From: Cupriavidus malaysiensis
Lineage (GTDB): Bacteria; Pseudomonadota; Gammaproteobacteria; Burkholderiales; Burkholderiaceae
Assembly: GCF_001854325.1 (NCBI RefSeq)
Contig: NZ_CP017754.1
Location: 434,001 to 498,000, forward strand
Direction: 5' to 3'
DNA length: 64,000 bases
Shown here piece by piece: positions 52,123 to 61,065 of the stretch. Each line of letters begins with the position of its first letter. The first letter of the stretch is position 1. Both the position numbers and the translations under genes were made by a program. Under the pieces are notes generated by a model. The model searched no databases and had not been told where the DNA came from. It saw nothing but the letters and a program-made list of their open reading frames with translations.

Positions 52123-53688
52123 TCAGGCCAGCCAGGCCCGGCCCAGGCTGTCGTTGAGGCCGATGCCGGAGCTGATCAGGTTGTTGACGCGGCTGCGGTA
52201 CAGGGTGGGGAAGTTGAGCTCGTGCATCCACACCACCGGCATCTCGTCGAGCAGGATCTTCTGCACCTGCTGGTAGATGGCGCCGCGCCTGGCGGGGTCC
52301 ATCTCGCGCGCGCCGGCATGGAACAGCTCGTCGACCTTGGCGTTGCGGTAGCCCTCCACGTTGTTGAAGGGCGAGCCCTGGGCGATGTTGTCCGAGGTGT
52401 AGTTGCGCGCCACGCCCAGCGCCGGATCGCCGTACTGGTAGACGTAGGTGAAGGCGAGGTCGTAGTCCCACTTGTTGAGGCGCTCGCCCCAGCCGGCCAC
52501 GTCGGTGGGCGTCATCTCGATCTTGATGCCGGCCTGCTGCAGGTTCTGCCGCACCATCTCGGCCGAGCGCTGCCAGGTCTCGCCGTAGGGCAGCGGCAGC
52601 AGGCGCAGGGTCTCGCCCTTGTAGCCGGACTCGGCCAGCAGCTGCTTGGCGCGCGCGAGGTCGCGCGGGTACTTGGCCACGTCGGTGCTGTAGAACTTGA
52701 TGTGGCTGTTGAAGGGGCCGGTGGCGGTCTTGGCGAAGCCCTGCCAGGCCACGCGCGCGATGGCGTCGCGGTCGATGGCGAAGGCCAGCGCCTGGCGGAA
52801 CTTGATGTTGTCCATCGGCGCCTTGCGGTGGTTGACCCACAGCCACGAGTGCGGCGCGAAGAATTCCCAGCCCTTGGTGCTGACCTGCACGCCCGGCAGC
52901 TTGGCCAGCCGCGCCACGTCGAAGTACTCGACCGCGCCGCCCGGCACCACGTCGACCTTGCCCGACTCGAAGGCGGCGGCGCGCGCGGCGGCGTCGGGGA
53001 TCACGTGGAAGTAGACGCTGTCGACCAGCGGCACGTCGGCCTGGTGGTACTGCTCATTGCGCACCAGCTGGATGTAGGAGCCGCGCACCCACTCCTTGAA
53101 CTTGAACGGGCCGGTGCCGATCGGCCTGGCGTTGGCCGGGTTGTTGAGGAAATCGGTGCCCTCGTAGAGGTGCTTGGGCACCATCGGCATCGAGCCCACT
53201 TCGAAGATGCCGAGGAAGGGGCTGAAGGGGTACTTCAGCTTGAACTCGACGGTGAGCGGGTCGAGCGCGCGGATGCTCTCCACCGCCGCCAGGTTGGCGC
53301 GCAGGCGCGCATGGGTCTTGCGCAGGAACACGTCGGCGGAGAACACCACGTCGGCGGCGGTGAAGGGCTTGCCGTCGTGCCAGGTGACGTTGGGCTTGAG
53401 CTTGAAGGTGTAGACCGTGCCGTTGCCGCCCACGGTCCAGGAGGTGGCCAGCGCCGGCAGCGGCTCGAGCTTGTCGTCGTAGCGCAGCAGGCCCTCGTAG
53501 ATGTTGCCGGAGATGAGCTGGGTGGGGCCGTTCTGCGTGATGCCGATCATCAGCCCGGAAGGCTCCGGCTGCACCAGCGCGTTGATGATGCCGCCTTTCT
53601 TGCCGGCGGCCAGGACGTGGAGGGGAATGCCTGCGATCGACAGGCCGCTGGTGGCGGCGCCCAGCTTGAGCAGTTGGCGGCGGTTCAT
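52123..53688 (-). CDS. Peptide-type ABC importer binding protein
   Basis: A 521-residue periplasmic SBP_bac_5 protein. The N-terminus MNRRQLLKLGAATSGLSIAG has a twin-arginine-like RRQLLK motif, suggesting Tat export, and cleavage near HVLAAG. Family features are LVQPEPSGLMIGI, YEGLLRYDDKLEPLPALATSWTV, VTWHDGKPFTAADVVFS, the PIGTGPFKFKEW loop and FRQALAFAIDRDAIA near residue 300. Such proteins bind peptides, opines or other amino compounds; the surrounding amine/amino acid enzymes suggest a modified amino acid or small peptide. Confidence 0.92.
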   Translation of the reverse strand: MNRRQLLKLGAATSGLSIAGIPLHVLAAGKKGGIINALVQPEPSGLMIGITQNGPTQLISGNIYEGLLRYDDKLEPLPALATSWTVGGNGTVYTFKLKPNVTWHDGKPFTAADVVFSADVFLRKTHARLRANLAAVESIRALDPLTVEFKLKYPFSPFLGIFEVGSMPMVPKHLYEGTDFLNNPANARPIGTGPFKFKEWVRGSYIQLVRNEQYHQADVPLVDSVYFHVIPDAAARAAAFESGKVDVVPGGAVEYFDVARLAKLPGVQVSTKGWEFFAPHSWLWVNHRKAPMDNIKFRQALAFAIDRDAIARVAWQGFAKTATGPFNSHIKFYSTDVAKYPRDLARAKQLLAESGYKGETLRLLPLPYGETWQRSAEMVRQNLQQAGIKIEMTPTDVAGWGERLNKWDYDLAFTYVYQYGDPALGVARNYTSDNIAQGSPFNNVEGYRNAKVDELFHAGAREMDPARRGAIYQQVQKILLDEMPVVWMHELNFPTLYRSRVNNLISSGIGLNDSLGRAWLA

Positions 53689-53777
53689 GGCGTGACTCTC
53701 CTAGGGGGCTGAGGATGGGGACGATGCGGAACAAGCGCCGCGGCGCGCCCGGATGCTGGCGGGCGCCGCGCGGGGTC

Positions 53778-53816
53778 AGGCGTGATCAAGCGTGATCAAG
53801 CGTGATCAAGCGTGGT
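53778..53816. repeat. 10-bp tandem repeat spanning a stop codon
   Basis: Four units of GTGATCAAGC (last unit GTGGT) lie at the 3' end of the aldolase-like gene. The last copy carries its TGA, so copy changes would leave the protein intact or extend spacing to the binding-protein gene. Confidence 0.75.
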
Positions 53817-54603
53817 AGGGCACCGGGGCGGCCGGCTCCAGGCGTTGCAGCAGCGCGCGCCATTCGCGCGCGTACGGGTCGGCGCTGCCGGCCAGGCGGT
53901 TGCTGTCGCCGCTCTCGTACTGCCGCGCGGTCTTCTCGCGGATCGCTTCCGGCACCGCGTAGACCGCTTCGCCGCTGGACTGGACGGCGAGCTGCACGCG
54001 GCAGGCGCGCTCCAGGTTGTGCATCAGGATGAAGGCCTCGGCGACGCTGCGGCCCAGCGTCAGCAGGCCGTGGTTGCGCAGGATCATGGCGCGCGCGGAG
54101 GGGCCGAGGTCGGCCACCAGGCGCTCGCGCTCGTCGTGGTCCAGCGCGATGCCTTCGAAGTCGTGGTAGACCACGCGGTCGTGGAACTGCAGCGCCCACT
54201 GGTTGCACGGCTGCAGGCCGCAGGCCAGCGAGGACACCGCCACGCCGGCCACCGTGTGGGTGTGCAGCACGCACAGGGCGTCGGGGCGTGCCGCGTGCAC
54301 CGCGCTGTGGATGGTGAAGCCGGCCGGGTTGACGTCCTGCCCGGGCGCGCCGTCGACGATGTTGCCGTCGAGGTCGATGCACACCAGCGAGGAGGCGGTG
54401 ATGTCGCGGAACAGGGTGCCGAAGGGGTTGATCAGGAAGCGGTCGTGCGTGCCGGGCACGCGCGCGGAGATATGCGTGTAGATGCTGTCGTCCATGCCGT
54501 AGTGCGCGACCAGCCGGTAGGCGGCGGCGAGGTCGGCGCGGACCTGCTGCTCGGCGTCGGAGCGGGGGGAGCGCGGGGTGGCGGTGGCGAGTTGGATGCC
54601 CAT
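53806..54603 (-). CDS. Class II aldolase/adducin-family protein
   Basis: A 265-residue member of the family that includes fuculose-phosphate aldolase and epimerases. Motifs: DLAAAYRLVAHYGMDDSIYTHISARVPG with the substrate-loop Ser/His, LINPFGTLFRDITASSLVCIDLDG, VLHTHTVAGVAVSS with two zinc-site His residues, and MILRNHGLLTLG with the third His. It is the first gene of the twelve-gene operon. It may cleave or decarboxylate an intermediate; the exact reaction is not evident. The ATG is 54603; the longer frame crosses the promoter. Confidence 0.88.
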   Translation of the reverse strand: MGIQLATATPRSPRSDAEQQVRADLAAAYRLVAHYGMDDSIYTHISARVPGTHDRFLINPFGTLFRDITASSLVCIDLDGNIVDGAPGQDVNPAGFTIHSAVHAARPDALCVLHTHTVAGVAVSSLACGLQPCNQWALQFHDRVVYHDFEGIALDHDERERLVADLGPSARAMILRNHGLLTLGRSVAEAFILMHNLERACRVQLAVQSSGEAVYAVPEAIREKTARQYESGDSNRLAGSADPYAREWRALLQRLEPAAPVPYHA

Positions 54604-54673
54604 GTCTCGATTCCTTTCTGGTGCCTTGGTGGTGCCTTGGCGGCAGGTCTTCTGGCTCGGTTTTACGTCGATG

Positions 54674-54731
54674 GTCAACTGTCGACAGGATGATTCAAGA
54701 CGCTCTGAGCCGAATCGTCAACTGTCGACAG
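54674..54731 (-). promoter_or_regulatory. Paired 15-bp operator sites upstream of the twelve-gene operon
   Basis: The 15-mer GTCAACTGTCGACAG occurs at 54674-54688 and again identically at 54717-54731, 43 bp apart (about four helical turns). Each contains the perfect 10-bp palindrome CTGTCGACAG. They begin 71 bp upstream of the first gene. Symmetry, spacing and a FadR-type GntR gene inside the operon make them strong operator candidates. Confidence 0.65.
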
Positions 54732-54739
54732 CGTCGCGA

Positions 54740-55121
54740 AGCAATGCAGCAAGGTTCGGGCCAAGCGTTGCCGGGGTGGCCGCCGGCCCGTTGGAGATTT
54801 CCCTTAATCCTTTGATTTGCATGAAGATTCGCGCCAGCAGGCCGACGCCGCCCGGCACGGCCGGCGGGGTGGCGTGCCGGGCGGCGCTGCCTTGCGATGG
54901 TGCGATGCACCAGCTCCAGGTTCCGTCATGGGGCGGTCCGCAGGGGGCTGGCGGGAGGTGAAGGGGGACCGCCGGGGGGGCGGCGAAGGGAGCAGCGAAG
55001 GGGCAGCGAAGGGGCAGCGAAGGGGGGCGCCGGGAGGGGCTGCGGCGCGGCTACGGCGCCGCGCAGCGGAGGGGGCTGCGCCGGCGGTGGACGGGGCGGG
55101 CGGGAGGCTTCCCGCCGGCGC
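54740..55121. other. Intergenic region between two transport operons
   Basis: No gene is supported. A G-rich stretch at 54960-55075 contains three tandem copies of an 11-bp unit AGCGAAGGGGC (54983-55027). The region lies between the upstream side of the aldolase-like gene and the 3' end of the amino acid ABC operon. Confidence 0.4.
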
Positions 55122-55934
<813 letters not shown>

Positions 55935-56004
55935 GGGGAAACCTGTCTGCGGATGCGCGGTTGAAGATGGGGGCGAGGGGAGCGTGGGAGGAAGGGGGCG
56001 CCGC

Positions 56005-56655
56005 CTAGCGCTGCGGCCGCAGCCGCCGTTCGAGCTGGCGGCTCCACAGCGACAGCGGGAAGCACAGCGCGAAGTACAGCAGCGCCACGCAGCCGTAGGC
56101 GAGGAAGGGCTGGAAGGTGGCGTTCGAGATGATCTGGCCGGCCTTGGTCACCTCGACGAAGCCGATCACCGAGGCCAGCGCGGTGCCCTTGATCACCTGC
56201 ACCAGGAAGCCCACGGTGGGCGCCACCGCCAGGCGCGCCGCCTGCGGCAGGATGACGTGGCGCAGCTGCTCGCCCAGGCTCATGGCCAGGCTGGCCGATG
56301 CCTCCCACTGCCCCTTCGGCACCGCGTTGACGCAGCCGCGCCAGATGTCGGTCAGGTAGGCGCCGGTATAGAGCGACAGGCACAGCGCGGCCGAGAACAG
56401 CGGCGAGGCGTCGACGCCGACCAGCGCCAGGCCGAAGTAGGCGAGGAAGAGCTGCATCAGCAGCGGGATGCCCTGGAACAGCTGCACATAGAGGGCCACG
56501 CCGCGTTCTGCGCCGGGCAGCCGGGCGATGCGCGCCACCAGCAGCGCCAGCCCCAGCACGCCGCCACCGACGAAGGCGATCAGCGACAGCCCGACGGTCC
56601 AGCGCAGCGCCAGCAGCAGGTTGCGCAGGATGTCCCAGAGAGAGAATTCGATCAT
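56005..56655 (-). CDS. Polar amino acid ABC importer permease
   Basis: A 216-residue HisM/GlnP-type permease with about five helices. It contains LRWTVGLSLIAFVGGGVLGLALL, YVQLFQGIPLLMQLFLAYFGLA (the RGTPLLVQ-type motif with QGIPLLMQ), GAYLTDIWRGCVNAVPKGQWEASASLAMSLGEQLRHVILPQA (EAA loop) and SVIGFVEVTKAGQIIS. It pairs with the following permease gene, 12 bp apart. Confidence 0.92.
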   Translation of the reverse strand: MIEFSLWDILRNLLLALRWTVGLSLIAFVGGGVLGLALLVARIARLPGAERGVALYVQLFQGIPLLMQLFLAYFGLALVGVDASPLFSAALCLSLYTGAYLTDIWRGCVNAVPKGQWEASASLAMSLGEQLRHVILPQAARLAVAPTVGFLVQVIKGTALASVIGFVEVTKAGQIISNATFQPFLAYGCVALLYFALCFPLSLWSRQLERRLRPQR

Positions 56656-56667
56656 GCCGGCACTCCT

Positions 56668-57336
56668 TCAGCGGCGGAAAACGAAGCGCGGCCCGATCCA
56701 GTTCAGCAGCTGGCGCAGCGCCGCGGCCAGCGCCAGGTAGGCGAGCGTGGCGACGATGTAGGACTCGAAATTGCGGAAGGTGCGGCTGGCGATCAGGTTG
56801 GCGGCGTACGACAGTTCCTCGGCCGAGATCTGGCTGCACACGGAAGAGCCGAGCATCACGATGATGATCTGGCCTACCAGCGCCGGCCACACGCGCGCCA
56901 GCGAGGGCGGCAGCACCACCCGCGTGAAGATCTGCCAGCGGTTCAGCGCCAGGCTCTGCGCGGCCTCGATCTGGCCGCGCGGCGTGGCGTCCAGCCCGGC
57001 GCGCACGATCTCGCAGGCATAGGCACCCAGGTTCAGCGTCATCGACAGCACGCAGGCCACTTCCGGCGACAGCCGCACGCCCAGCGAAGGCAGGCCGAAG
57101 AAGATGAAGAAGAGCTGGATGATGTAGGGCGTGTTGCGGATCAGCTCGACGTAGGCGCCGGCCAGGAAGCGCGCCCAGCCGGTGCCATGCAGGCGCAGCC
57201 AGGCGCAGCCGATGCCGGCGAGCGTGCCCAGCAGCGCCGACAGCGCGGTCAGCAGCACGGTCTGCAGCAGGCCGCGCAGCAGCATCGGCCACTGCGCGAA
57301 GACGGGGGTGAAGTCGAAAGAGATCATGCCTGGCAT
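56668..57336 (-). CDS. Polar amino acid ABC importer permease
   Basis: A 222-residue permease of the same family (219 if the second ATG at 57327 is used). Features are MLLRGLLQTVLLTALSALLGTLAGIG, AYVELIRNTPYIIQLFFIFFGLP with the RNTPYIIQ motif, GAYACEIVRAGLDATPRGQIEAAQSLALNRWQIFTRVVLPPSLA (EAA loop) and IIIVMLGSSVCSQISAEEL. It heads the two-permease pair. Ribosome sites for both possible starts are weak. Confidence 0.9.
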   Translation of the reverse strand: MPGMISFDFTPVFAQWPMLLRGLLQTVLLTALSALLGTLAGIGCAWLRLHGTGWARFLAGAYVELIRNTPYIIQLFFIFFGLPSLGVRLSPEVACVLSMTLNLGAYACEIVRAGLDATPRGQIEAAQSLALNRWQIFTRVVLPPSLARVWPALVGQIIIVMLGSSVCSQISAEELSYAANLIASRTFRNFESYIVATLAYLALAAALRQLLNWIGPRFVFRR

Positions 57337-57474
57337 CGATAAGGCGGGGCGGCGCGCGGGGCGCGCCGCCGGGGAAGCGGGCGGGGAAGCGCGCTGGCAC
57401 GCGGGCGCCGCGCCGTGGCCGCGCACCGCTGGCGGCGGTCCGCGCGGCACGGCGCCGCCCGGCGGCGGCCGTGC

Positions 57475-58269
57475 TTACTCGGGCAGTTCACCGGTACCAC
57501 GGCCCAGCCACTTCTGCGCGTAGGTGTTGAGGGTGCCGTCGGTCTTGGCCTGGCGCAGGATGTCGTTGACCTTGGCCAGCAGCGTGGCGTCGCCCTTGCG
57601 CACGCCGACGAAGTTGGGCGAGTCCTTCAGCAGCAGCTTGTACTCGGCCTGCACCTGCGGGTGCTTCTGGATCGCCATCGCCGCCACCGCCGCGCCGGTG
57701 GCGATCAGCTGCGTCTGCTGCGAGACGAAGGCGGCCACGGTGGAGTTGTCGTCCTCGAAGCGCTGGATCTTCAGCGTGGGCGGCGCCACCTGCTGCAGCG
57801 CATCGTCCTGGATGGTGCCGCGCGTCACCGCGATGGTCTTGCCGCCCAGGTCGGCGAAGCTCTTGATGGAGAGCGACTTCGGCCCGAACACGGCCTGGTA
57901 GAACGGCGCGTAGGCCACGGAGAAGTCGATCACCTTGGCGCGCTCGGCGTTCTTGCCCAGCGCCGACACGATCAGGTCGATCTTCCGGGTCTGCAGGTAG
58001 GGGATGCGGTTGGGCGTGCTGACCGGCACCAGCTCGGCCTTGACGCCCATGCGGTCGGCGATCAGCTGGGCCACTGCCACGTCCAGGCCCTGCGGCTTCA
58101 GGTCCGGGCCCATGAAGCCGTAGGGCGCGAAGTCGACGGGGATGCCGATCGCGATCGACTTCTTGGCCATCACGGCCTGGAGCGAATCGTCGGCGCGTGC
58201 CGGTGCCATGGCGGTCAGCGCGGCACAGGCGAGCAGGCTGGCGGCGACGGTGAACTCTCTGCGTTTCAT
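57475..58269 (-). CDS. Amino acid ABC importer binding protein
   Basis: A 264-residue periplasmic SBP_bac_3 protein. The signal peptide MKRREFTVAASLLACAALTAMAPARA ends at ARADD. The mature protein reads KKSIAIGIPVDFAPYGFMGPDLKPQGLDVAVAQLIADRMG and LVPVSTPNRIPYLQTRKIDLIVSALG (usual RIPxLxxxKxD motif), then VTRGTIQDDALQ. It is the first gene of the importer cluster and divergent from the RpiR gene. With diaminopropionate lyase on the other side, the ligand may be a diamino or ureido amino acid. Confidence 0.92.
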   Translation of the reverse strand: MKRREFTVAASLLACAALTAMAPARADDSLQAVMAKKSIAIGIPVDFAPYGFMGPDLKPQGLDVAVAQLIADRMGVKAELVPVSTPNRIPYLQTRKIDLIVSALGKNAERAKVIDFSVAYAPFYQAVFGPKSLSIKSFADLGGKTIAVTRGTIQDDALQQVAPPTLKIQRFEDDNSTVAAFVSQQTQLIATGAAVAAMAIQKHPQVQAEYKLLLKDSPNFVGVRKGDATLLAKVNDILRQAKTDGTLNTYAQKWLGRGTGELPE

Positions 58270-58757
58270 GAAAGACCTCTTGCGTTGGAATCGGAAGCAA
58301 CGAAACCGCTGAGGCAAGTTGTGTGCCACTGCCGCAATGCCACCGCTGCGGCGCTTTCCCGCGAGCCTGCGCCTGCCAGGCGGGGCAAGGCCCGGCGGGG
58401 AGATGGCGCGCTGCGGCGAGGACTTGGCATCGAGATTGCTTGTACCGCGGCCAGGCGCTGGAACCGGTGTTTCATGCGGAAGAAACAGCGGGAATTCCCG
58501 TTTCAGTGCCGCACCGGCGCGTTCCGCCATGGTGCGCGCGCACAGAAATGAGGCGGCGCGCACCAAGGTATGCAGGCGCGGCCGCAGCGCATGCAAGGGT
58601 GCCGACGCTGACGCCTTGCGCGCGGCGGCGTGCAGCGGGGGATGCACCAAGGCACGCACCAAGGCACGCACCAAGGCACGCACCAAGGCACGCACCAAGG
58701 CGCGCACCAAGGCGCGTACCAAGGCCTGGCATGCGGCAACGCCTGCCAGGCCATCCG
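58270..58757. promoter_or_regulatory. Divergent regulatory region with operator-like repeats
   Basis: No gene is supported in this stretch. GTTTC (58469-58473), GAAAC (58482-58486) and GTTTC (58500-58504) form alternating half-sites; the last two flank a perfect palindrome CGGGAATTCCCG (58489-58500). This is a candidate binding region for the adjacent RpiR regulator. The tandem-repeat array at 58644-58727 is listed separately. Confidence 0.45.
58644..58727. repeat. 12-bp tandem repeat array
   Basis: Seven contiguous copies of GCACCAAGGCAC, with the last three diverged by one to three bases. The array lies in the leader of the RpiR gene. On the plus strand it would encode KART repeats but no supported gene covers it. 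Confidence 0.85.
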
Positions 58758-58790
58758 ATGTCCAACCCAAGAGCCACCAATGAGCCACCC

Positions 58791-59678
58791 ATGAGTACAC
58801 ATGAAGTGCTGGAAGCGCTGGAAGCACGCATCCGGCAACGCTATGGCGACCTCTCCGCGGCCGACCGCAAGCTCGCCGACGTGCTGCTGGCGCGCCAGCG
58901 GGAGCTGCTCAGCTACTCCGCCACCGAGCTGGCCGGACTGGCAGGCGTGTCCAAGGCCAGCGCGGCGCGTTTCTTCCGCCGCCTCGGCTACGCCGACTTC
59001 AGCGCCTTCCGCCAGAACCTGCGCGACCAGGTCTCGGCGCGCTCGCCGCTGCGCCAGCTGGAGCGTGGCGGGCCGCCGTCGGCGGCGCGCGGCGCGCCGT
59101 CGGCTCGGAGCGGGCTGGCGGCGCACGTGGAGCGCGATGCGCTGCGCCTGGCGGCGCTGCCCGAGCAGGTCGGCGAGCGCGCGCTGGGCGCGGCGCTCGA
59201 CGCCCTGGCCGAGGCGCGCCGCGTCTGGGTGGTGGGCTACCGCAACAGCTACCTGGTGGCGATGCACGCGTGCGCGCTGCTGTCGCAAGGACGGCCCGAC
59301 GTGGCCATGCTCAACGATGCGGCCGGCCAGGACGCCGAGCGCATCGCCGAGATCGAGCCGCGCGATGTGCTGCTGGCGGTGGACTTCCGCCGCCGCGCGC
59401 AGCGGCTGCCGGCGGTGGTCGGGCTGGCGCGCGAGGCCGGCGCCGGCTGCATCCTGCTGACCGACACACCGGTCTCCACGCTGGCGGCCGAGGCCGACGC
59501 CGTGCTCGGCTGCGCGCACCAGGGCGAACAGGTCTTCGATTCCTACGTGGCCGCGGTGAGCCTGGTCAATTACCTGGCCACGGCGGTGGTGACGCGCACG
59601 CGCAAGCGTGCGCGGGCGCGCATGCAGCGCATCGAACGCGCCCACGCCGTGCTGGCCGACCTGGAGGGACTCGCCTAG
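58791..59678 (+). CDS. RpiR/MurR-family transcriptional regulator
   Basis: A 295-residue regulator (306 if ATG 58758 is used). The N-terminal helix-turn-helix contains LSAADRKLADVLLARQRELLSYSATELAGLAGVSKASAARFFRRLGYADFSAFRQNLRDQV. A linker and a SIS sugar/phosphate-type sensor domain follow (RRVWVVGYRNSYLVAMHACALLSQ; DVLLAVDFRRRAQRLPAVVGLAREAGAGCILLTD). This RpiR group, lacking the typical sugar SIS residues in VGYRNS, often sits beside amino acid importers and lyases. It probably controls both the divergent importer and the downstream genes. Confidence 0.9.
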   Translation: MSTHEVLEALEARIRQRYGDLSAADRKLADVLLARQRELLSYSATELAGLAGVSKASAARFFRRLGYADFSAFRQNLRDQVSARSPLRQLERGGPPSAARGAPSARSGLAAHVERDALRLAALPEQVGERALGAALDALAEARRVWVVGYRNSYLVAMHACALLSQGRPDVAMLNDAAGQDAERIAEIEPRDVLLAVDFRRRAQRLPAVVGLAREAGAGCILLTDTPVSTLAAEADAVLGCAHQGEQVFDSYVAAVSLVNYLATAVVTRTRKRARARMQRIERAHAVLADLEGLA

Positions 59679-59775
59679 CGCGGCGTTACCCGTTCTCCCG
59701 TTTTCCCGTTCTCCCCGCTCGACCCGGTTCTCCGTCTTCTCGTTCCTGTCTCTGCCCTAGCCGCAAGCGATACCG

Positions 59776-61065
59776 ATGCCTTCCCTGACTTCCTCGCCGA
59801 ATCTCTCGCCGAATCTCTCACCGACTTCCTCGCTGCCCCCGCTGCCGTCGCTGTCCCTGGACTGCTTCCCCAACCCGGCGCTGCGCCGCGACCTGCCCTA
59901 CGGCGCCGCGCGCAGTGCCATCCTGGGCGAGGCGGCACTGGCCGCCGCGCGCGCCGAGATCACGCGCTGGCCCGGCTACCAGCCCACGCCGCTGGTGGCG
60001 CTGCCGGCCCTGGCCGCGCGCCTGGGCGTGGCCGCCATCCACTACAAGGACGAAGGCTCGCGCTTCGGTCTCGGCAGCTTCAAGGCGCTTGGCGGTGCCT
60101 ATGCGGTGGCGCGCCTGCTGGCGCGCGAGGTGGGCCGCCGCGCCGGCCGCGAGATCGCGCCCGCCGATCTCGCCGAGCCCGCGCTGCGCGCGCTGTGCGC
60201 CGACCTCACCGTGACCTGCGCCACCGACGGCAACCACGGCCGCTCGGTGGCCTGGGGGGCGCGCATGTTCGGCTGCCGCTGCGTGATCTACATCCACGCC
60301 ACCGTCAGCGACGGCCGGCGCGACGCCATCGCGGCCTACGGCGCCGAGGTGGTGCGCACCGCCGGCAACTACGACGAGGCCGTGCAGCAGGCCGACCGCG
60401 ACGCGCGCGCCCAGGGCTGGCACGTGATCTCCGACACCTCCTACCCCGGCTACATGGACGTGCCGCGCGACGTCATGCAGGGCTACCAGCTGATGGTGGA
60501 GGAGGCCGCCCGCGCGCTGCCCGAGGCGCCCACCCATGTCTTCGTGCAGGCCGGCGTGGGCGGCTTCGCCGCCGCGGTGTGCGGCTACTTCTGGGAGCGC
60601 GCGGGCGGCGCGCGGCCGGTCTTCGTGGTGGTCGAGCCGGAGCGCGCCGACTGCCTGTACCAGAGCGCGCGCGCCGGCCGGCCGGTGGCCGTCGGCGGCG
60701 AGCTCGACACGCTGATGGCCGGGCTGGCCTGCGGCGAGGTCTCGCTGCTGGCCTGGGAAGTGCTGGCGCAGGGCGCCGACGCTTTCTGCCGCATCGGCGA
60801 CGATGCCGCGGTGGCGGTGATGCGCCTGCTGGCGCGGCCGGGCGGCGCCGACACGCCCATCGTCGCCGGCGAGTCCGCCGTGGCCGGCCTGGCCGCCGCC
60901 ATCGCCGCCATGCAGGACGAGCAGGCGCGGGCCGCGCTGGGCCTGGGGCCGCACAGCCGCCTGCTGTTCATCGGCAGCGAGGGCGATACCGACCCCGCAT
61001 GCTATGCGGAACTGGTCGGGCAGAGCGGCGCGGCGGTCCGTGCCGCGGCGCGGGGGGCGGCATGA
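59776..61065 (+). CDS. Diaminopropionate ammonia-lyase
   Basis: A PLP fold-type II enzyme that converts 2,3-diaminopropionate to pyruvate and two ammonia. The 429 residues start with a repeat-rich tail (SSPNLSPNLSPTSS). LDCFPNPALRRDLPYG follows, then the PLP lysine motif GLGSFKALGG with Lys103, the phosphate/cofactor loop TDGNHGRSVAWGA at 150-162, and HVISDTSYPGYMDVPRDVMQGY, whose Asp corresponds to the catalytic aspartate known in the E. coli enzyme YgeX. The GVGGFAAAV glycine loop follows. The stop overlaps the next start by 4 nt. Length and motifs are complete. Confidence 0.92.
   Translation: MPSLTSSPNLSPNLSPTSSLPPLPSLSLDCFPNPALRRDLPYGAARSAILGEAALAAARAEITRWPGYQPTPLVALPALAARLGVAAIHYKDEGSRFGLGSFKALGGAYAVARLLAREVGRRAGREIAPADLAEPALRALCADLTVTCATDGNHGRSVAWGARMFGCRCVIYIHATVSDGRRDAIAAYGAEVVRTAGNYDEAVQQADRDARAQGWHVISDTSYPGYMDVPRDVMQGYQLMVEEAARALPEAPTHVFVQAGVGGFAAAVCGYFWERAGGARPVFVVVEPERADCLYQSARAGRPVAVGGELDTLMAGLACGEVSLLAWEVLAQGADAFCRIGDDAAVAVMRLLARPGGADTPIVAGESAVAGLAAAIAAMQDEQARAALGLGPHSRLLFIGSEGDTDPACYAELVGQSGAAVRAAARGAA

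Noticed and set aside
58319..58783. Plus-strand frame with repeated KART units
   Set aside because: It arises from the 12-bp tandem array, has no ribosome site or family features, and overlaps the regulatory region.
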